Source of the DNA: an uncultured Prevotella sp.
GTDB lineage: Bacteria; Bacteroidota; Bacteroidia; Bacteroidales; Bacteroidaceae
DNA: 44,862 nucleotides
Reading direction: 5' to 3'
Assembly (NCBI GenBank): GCA_900555035.1
Contig: USJX01000018.1
Location: forward strand, 1 to 44,862
Part shown: positions 41,299 through 44,862 of the stretch, piece after piece
Layout of the letters: each line of letters opens with the position of its first letter
Numbering within the stretch: position 1 is the first letter of the stretch
The notes under the pieces: model-generated
Told to the model about the DNA's origin: nothing
What the model saw: only the letters and a program-made list of their open reading frames with translations
The model's database searches: none
Made by a program: the position numbers and the translations under genes

Positions 41299-42585
41299 AT
41301 GCAGTTTTCATATTATCTACATGGAACCCCCTATGGCTTTAAGTACGTGGGGAATCCTGATGAAGAGACTCAATTCTTCAAACGATATTATAATGGTAAA
41401 AGAGACATTGACGAGTTTCGTATAGAAACTCGTCAAGTCAATGGTAAATCGTATGTTTACTATACTTATATTCTTGGAGCCAATGTATACGATGGACAGA
41501 ACATGCGTCCAGGAGCTTATATGGGTATAACAATACGATTGGACCAATATTATGTCCGTGTCAGAAATTTTTATCTGTTAATTGATAGCTTTTTCCATAG
41601 CTATTGGGAGAATGTTCTGCCACAAAATGGTAGCGACAGATACTTTAAGGTGACCAATTTTGAATCTTTAACAAAAGACTTGGAAAAATTGGAAGCACTT
41701 ATAATGAATTGTTTTTCGCCAAATGATTTGAAGCCTTTGCAATCAATTGTGTATAATGCCACCCCAATAGACATTAATGTTGGAGAGGCGGACGATACAA
41801 TTGTCTATAACTCAATCTTGCAAAATGGTAATGTCTCATTATCATTCTTACATGAAGTATCAGCCATTAGCAATATGCAGCAGCAAATTGATAGCAAGGT
41901 TAATGAGGCTGTCGCAACTGTAAAGTTGGATTATCAGAATGAGCTAAACAGACTGCAAAGTGCCTTAACTGCAGACAGAAAAAAGCTTACAGAGATGTCC
42001 AAAGAATTGGCATCAGCTTCAAAAAATAAAGAAAAAATTGATAGTATCAGCCGTCTGCTTGGTGTAAATCCAATTCAAAACCATAATAATGTTAGTGCAC
42101 TTGTAGATCCGAGTACTTCAGAAAGATTACCAGGAAAAAAAAGAAAATGGTATTTGCTGAAAGTATTAGTGACATTCGTTGTGGGGTGGATAATTATGTT
42201 GTTCGGATTACTCTCTGTAGATTTTCATCTTTCACACAAAATAGGAACGTTAACAGAAAAAGTAGACTCAACATCACATAAAGTAGACTCAATATCACAT
42301 AAAAATGTATCTGTTGAATCTGGTAAGATTATTAATTTAAGTTGGAAAGTAACAGGAGGTGACGGTGGCAAATATCTGAAAAATACAAATCTGCACTTCT
42401 CAGTAAAGGAAGGGGAAAAGCCTCTTTCTGGAAAATTCTCTGTTTACAATGAGAATAATGAAGAACTTCAAGGGATTATTAACAATGTTGGTACTGCAAC
42501 TTTTACAGAGGCAGGCATATATACTATCGTCTTTTCTAATGAAGAGATTAAGAAAAGTGAGTATGAAATCCATATAGACGAATGA
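41299..42585 (+). CDS. GAP1-like membrane protein with extracytoplasmic beta domain
   Basis: A 428-residue protein in four parts: an N-terminal domain (1-190: YYLHGTPYGFKYVG, YVYYTYILG, GAYMGITIRLDQYY), reminiscent of GTPase-associated GAP1-N domains; a coiled coil (about 193-250); a TM helix (about 285-306); and an Ig-like beta domain outside (about 340-428). The predicted order puts the first domain next to the cytoplasmic GTPase and the last across the membrane, near the secreted protease. The stop overlaps the protease start by ATGA (42582-42585). GAP1 identity is my inference; the topology can be read from the sequence. Confidence 0.65.
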   Translation: MQFSYYLHGTPYGFKYVGNPDEETQFFKRYYNGKRDIDEFRIETRQVNGKSYVYYTYILGANVYDGQNMRPGAYMGITIRLDQYYVRVRNFYLLIDSFFHSYWENVLPQNGSDRYFKVTNFESLTKDLEKLEALIMNCFSPNDLKPLQSIVYNATPIDINVGEADDTIVYNSILQNGNVSLSFLHEVSAISNMQQQIDSKVNEAVATVKLDYQNELNRLQSALTADRKKLTEMSKELASASKNKEKIDSISRLLGVNPIQNHNNVSALVDPSTSERLPGKKRKWYLLKVLVTFVVGWIIMLFGLLSVDFHLSHKIGTLTEKVDSTSHKVDSISHKNVSVESGKIINLSWKVTGGDGGKYLKNTNLHFSVKEGEKPLSGKFSVYNENNEELQGIINNVGTATFTEAGIYTIVFSNEEIKKSEYEIHIDE

Positions 42586-43337
42586 CAAAATATATAGAAT
42601 ATTTTTTATGTACATTCGTGTGCATCTTGGGATCGTCATGTCATCAAAACGCAAAGGAAGTCCGTTTCAATGATTTGTCTGATAACATCGGAGAAACCGT
42701 GTTGCCAGATACTTCTTTTGCTGATGTGTCTGACAAGACTATAGCTGTTCAGCAAACATCATCTTCTGTTCTTGATGGCGAACAAATCTTCCAAAGATAT
42801 GGTTCGTCCGTTTTCATGGTTTTCACCTCAGATGGCACGAATAATTATCAAGGGTCGGGTTTTTTCATTGGAGAGGATGGCTTAGCCGTGAGCAATTATC
42901 ATGTATTTAAGGGTACTGCTATTGGTCAAGAGTCAATCCACCTGTCAGGTGATCAGACACAATACAAAGTGACTGAAATTATACATCGTGATGAAGTTAA
43001 TGATTTCATTCTGTTTCGTGTAAATGTAAGTAATAATGGTTATATTCCACTATCTGCGAAGAAACCTGCTGTGGGTACAAAAGTTTATGCCATAGGAAGT
43101 CCACATGGGTTAGAAAACACACTATCATCTGGTGATGTATCTCAATGGCGAACAGAGGTTTTGATGCAGACAAGTGTACCGATTGATCACGGAAGTAGCG
43201 GTGGTGCTTTAATTGATAAATATGGCGGCGTGGTGGGAATAACTTCTGGTACATTAGACCAAACGTCAAATGCAAATCTAAACTACGCTATAAGTGTAGA
43301 AGTCCTTAAACCATATCTGACATTCGATGAACAGTAA
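42582..43337 (+). CDS. Exported trypsin-like serine protease
   Basis: A 251-residue protein with an N-terminal export signal and a possible weak lipobox (ILGSSC, Cys20), a linker (21-65) and a chymotrypsin-fold protease (66-250). The catalytic triad is His107 (AVSNYHVF), Asp141 (DEVNDFILF) and Ser206 (IDHGSSGGAL), with the expected spacing and GSSGG in place of GNSGG. A GSGFFIGEDGLAVSNYHV run opens the domain. There is no PDZ domain, unlike DegP. All residues look intact, so it should be active, probably in the periplasm. Gene overlaps on both sides (4 nt and 11 nt) tie it to the two membrane proteins. Confidence 0.82.
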   Translation: MTKYIEYFLCTFVCILGSSCHQNAKEVRFNDLSDNIGETVLPDTSFADVSDKTIAVQQTSSSVLDGEQIFQRYGSSVFMVFTSDGTNNYQGSGFFIGEDGLAVSNYHVFKGTAIGQESIHLSGDQTQYKVTEIIHRDEVNDFILFRVNVSNNGYIPLSAKKPAVGTKVYAIGSPHGLENTLSSGDVSQWRTEVLMQTSVPIDHGSSGGALIDKYGGVVGITSGTLDQTSNANLNYAISVEVLKPYLTFDEQ

Positions 43338-44526
43338 AATATATACATTCGGTTTGTTGTCTTCTGGGTATAAGCAATACCCAGAAGATAACACTGTTTC
43401 CATCTTCAAGAAAGTTTTAACTCTTTCTAAAGCAGAAACCCAGATATGCACACATCGATATAGAAGTGCCATGTTTTATATATATACAAGGAAACTATCG
43501 AATGTGCAAAGTATAGGGTTTTGCATTCAGATTACTAATGCGATATTAGATAATCCTCTGGCCCTCTTTCCCATTTTTGAAGAACTAATTACAGAATTGG
43601 TAAAACAGGGCTCTGTAATCAGTCTTAATGAAAAAGGCAATATTGTTAACAAAGCAAGTAGTTTTGTTGATAATCCTGATTCCATCGCGTTGGTTGAATC
43701 TTATTTGAGACTTTGTCTGGAAAAGCTGGAAGAGAACGTTAGAGTTATGCCCCCTATAAACTATGCAGTTGCACAAGATTCTATCAAATACTTTAGCTAC
43801 AAAGATGATGTAGAGAATATTTTTTTCGCATCTTTCACATATGGCTATATGCTGATATTAAAGGGGGGAAAATACAACACATCAGCGTTGAATGGAATCC
43901 AGTCTGTAATTGCAGGGAAGCAGAAAGAAATAGAAAAGCTATCTGTAGACAACGCTGAACTCAACAAAAGGGTTGTATCTTTATCAAGACAAAAAAAACA
44001 GTTTAAGAAAGTTATTTTTCTAACACTAACAATTATTGCTTGCGGCGTAGGTATATTCTATCTTCACAATAACCTTGCTAACACAAGAGGTGAGTTATCT
44101 TCCGCTCATAATACAATTGTAGAAAGAAATAAGACTATATCTAAAGATAAGAGCACGATCAAACAAAAAGAAAGTAAAATCAGCGAGCTTAGCACTTCCC
44201 TGCAAAACGAAAAGGCAGAGAATGATAAGTTAAACAAAAAGATTTCCGATCTAACTAGCCAATATCCTATAGTCATATCAAAAATAGAAGTCAACAGTGA
44301 AGAGCTTTCTTTTGATTACGATTCACAGGAAGAAAAGGAACTGACATTCACCCTCAAGGCAATTAATGAACGGAATGGTTATATAGTCTCAAACAGTCAC
44401 ACACTAACATATTATGCAGATGGTGGTCATAAATCCTTGAGATTCAGCTCTAAATTAAATACATCTGACTATTACTATATAATTCTAATGTATGATGGCA
44501 AAATCATAGCAGGTAAAAGGTGGTGA
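43327..44526 (+). CDS. Coiled-coil membrane protein, same plan as the GAP1-like gene
   Basis: A 399-residue protein with an N-terminal domain (1-190: YTFGLLSSGYKQYPEDNTVS, AMFYIYTRKL, IGFCIQITNA), a first coiled coil (about 195-225), a TM helix (229-247), a long second coiled coil (250-312) and a C-terminal beta domain (313-399). The layout is the same as in the 41299 gene, and the N-terminal motifs (short aromatic strands, then GxxIxI) run in parallel, so the two may be distant paralogues. The start overlaps the protease stop by 11 nt. It is the last gene of the block and is followed by AT-rich sequence. Confidence 0.65.
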   Translation: MNSKIYTFGLLSSGYKQYPEDNTVSIFKKVLTLSKAETQICTHRYRSAMFYIYTRKLSNVQSIGFCIQITNAILDNPLALFPIFEELITELVKQGSVISLNEKGNIVNKASSFVDNPDSIALVESYLRLCLEKLEENVRVMPPINYAVAQDSIKYFSYKDDVENIFFASFTYGYMLILKGGKYNTSALNGIQSVIAGKQKEIEKLSVDNAELNKRVVSLSRQKKQFKKVIFLTLTIIACGVGIFYLHNNLANTRGELSSAHNTIVERNKTISKDKSTIKQKESKISELSTSLQNEKAENDKLNKKISDLTSQYPIVISKIEVNSEELSFDYDSQEEKELTFTLKAINERNGYIVSNSHTLTYYADGGHKSLRFSSKLNTSDYYYIILMYDGKIIAGKRW

Positions 44527-44812
44527 TTAAGCATAAAAGCTATATTTTTTCTTTACGCGGTAATGTGTCATAATATGCTTATTAAGTTAAGTAACAGTTA
44601 AAAAATAACTTGGTACAAAAATGCTAAGCAGATTTGCACCTAACGACATAGTTCCACTTAGGCAATTGTTCATCAAATATGATTCGCTTTTGTCTTTCTG
44701 ATACATATGATTCGTCAAGCGTTCTTTGAGTTTGATAGTAAACCACCAATACAGCGTAAGGTAGGGTAAATGAAAAATATTATCTTTGCAGCCGTTTTAA
44801 AATTCACATAAA
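44527..44812 (+). other. Intergenic region at the right edge
   Basis: It is AT-rich, with a loose inverted repeat TTAAGCATA/TATGCTTA (about 44527-44580) after the block. A minus-strand frame of about 60 open codons is not convincing. The promoter of the last ORF lies at its end. Confidence 0.5.
44781..44788 (+). promoter_or_regulatory. -7 element of the right-edge ORF
   Basis: TATCTTTG (44781-44788) stands 25 nt before an ATG. A clear -33 TTTG is not found at the expected distance. Confidence 0.5.
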
Positions 44813-44862
44813 ATGGAAAGCAAAGAATATTTTGAAAAGGTGATGCAGGACTACAACCAGAA
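44813..44862 (+). CDS. N-terminal fragment of a further gene, possibly IS accessory protein
   Basis: Only 16 complete codons are present, reading MESKEYFEKVMQDYNQ, cut by the window end. The start resembles small proteins at the beginning of IS66-type elements that I have seen in Bacteroidales, but this is memory and too short to prove. It has its own -7 element. Confidence 0.4.
   Translation, partial: MESKEYFEKVMQDYNQ

Noticed and set aside
44600..44770. Minus-strand ~60-codon open frame near the right edge
   Set aside because: No start codon context or recognisable family; may be a decayed fragment but cannot be supported.

Overview
The window looks like chromosome of a gut or oral Bacteroidales bacterium, most likely Prevotella or Segatella (S. 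copri-like). The main reasons are promoters of the Bacteroidetes type (TTG-rich -33, TAnnTTTGC at -7), the near absence of Shine-Dalgarno sites, fimbrillin-like lipoproteins, BspA leucine-rich repeats, BACON and NPCBM domains, a TonB-receptor/DUF4249 pair, a UpxY-type NusG paralogue and type IX secretion-like C-terminal tails. No tRNA, rRNA or CRISPR array was seen.

Layout. (1) 71-3324 (+): a compact four-gene cluster holding a small membrane protein, a penicillin-binding-protein-like transpeptidase fold that has lost most catalytic motifs, an unrecognised protein, and a HAD 5'(3')-nucleotidase-like protein lacking its second catalytic Asp. (2) 3580-9729 (-): a secreted GH27 alpha-galactosidase with NPCBM modules, a DUF4143 AAA ATPase whose promoter carries four ~33-bp-spaced repeats, and an IGHMBP2/SMUBP-2-type helicase. 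(3) 9855-20789 (-): an eight-gene surface operon running fimbrillin, giant fimbrillin/LRR/BACON/M64 peptidase fusion, fimbrillin, NTF2-like protein, PEGA-like protein, BspA lipoprotein, a small cytoplasmic regulator-like protein, and a transmembrane Ser/Thr kinase. (4) 21047-30966: housekeeping and transport genes (PfkB kinase, AspT-type exchanger, RluA synthase, EamA transporter), a lipoprotein and a TonB receptor with DUF4249 partner. (5) 31091-34431: a decayed PD-(D/E)XK ATPase remnant, a DUF6078-like gene and a VirE_N/VapE-type primase-helicase, bracketed by related inverted repeats. (6) 34897-37938: an Rpn/PD-(D/E)XK 'transposase' nuclease and two secreted proteins sharing a duplicated upstream region.

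(7) 38472-44526 (+) is the most unusual part. A UpxY-like antiterminator with a long leader precedes a tightly packed, visibly AT-richer five-gene block: a four-TM protein, a P-loop GTPase-like protein, a GAP1-like membrane protein, a secreted trypsin-like serine protease, and a second membrane protein built on the same plan as the third gene. Gaps of 5 and 1 nt and overlaps of 4 and 11 nt argue for one functional unit. I infer a membrane-anchored GTPase-protease conflict or stress system, possibly undescribed in this arrangement. The window ends inside another ORF with its own promoter (44813).

All assignments come from reading motifs by eye; no database search was run.
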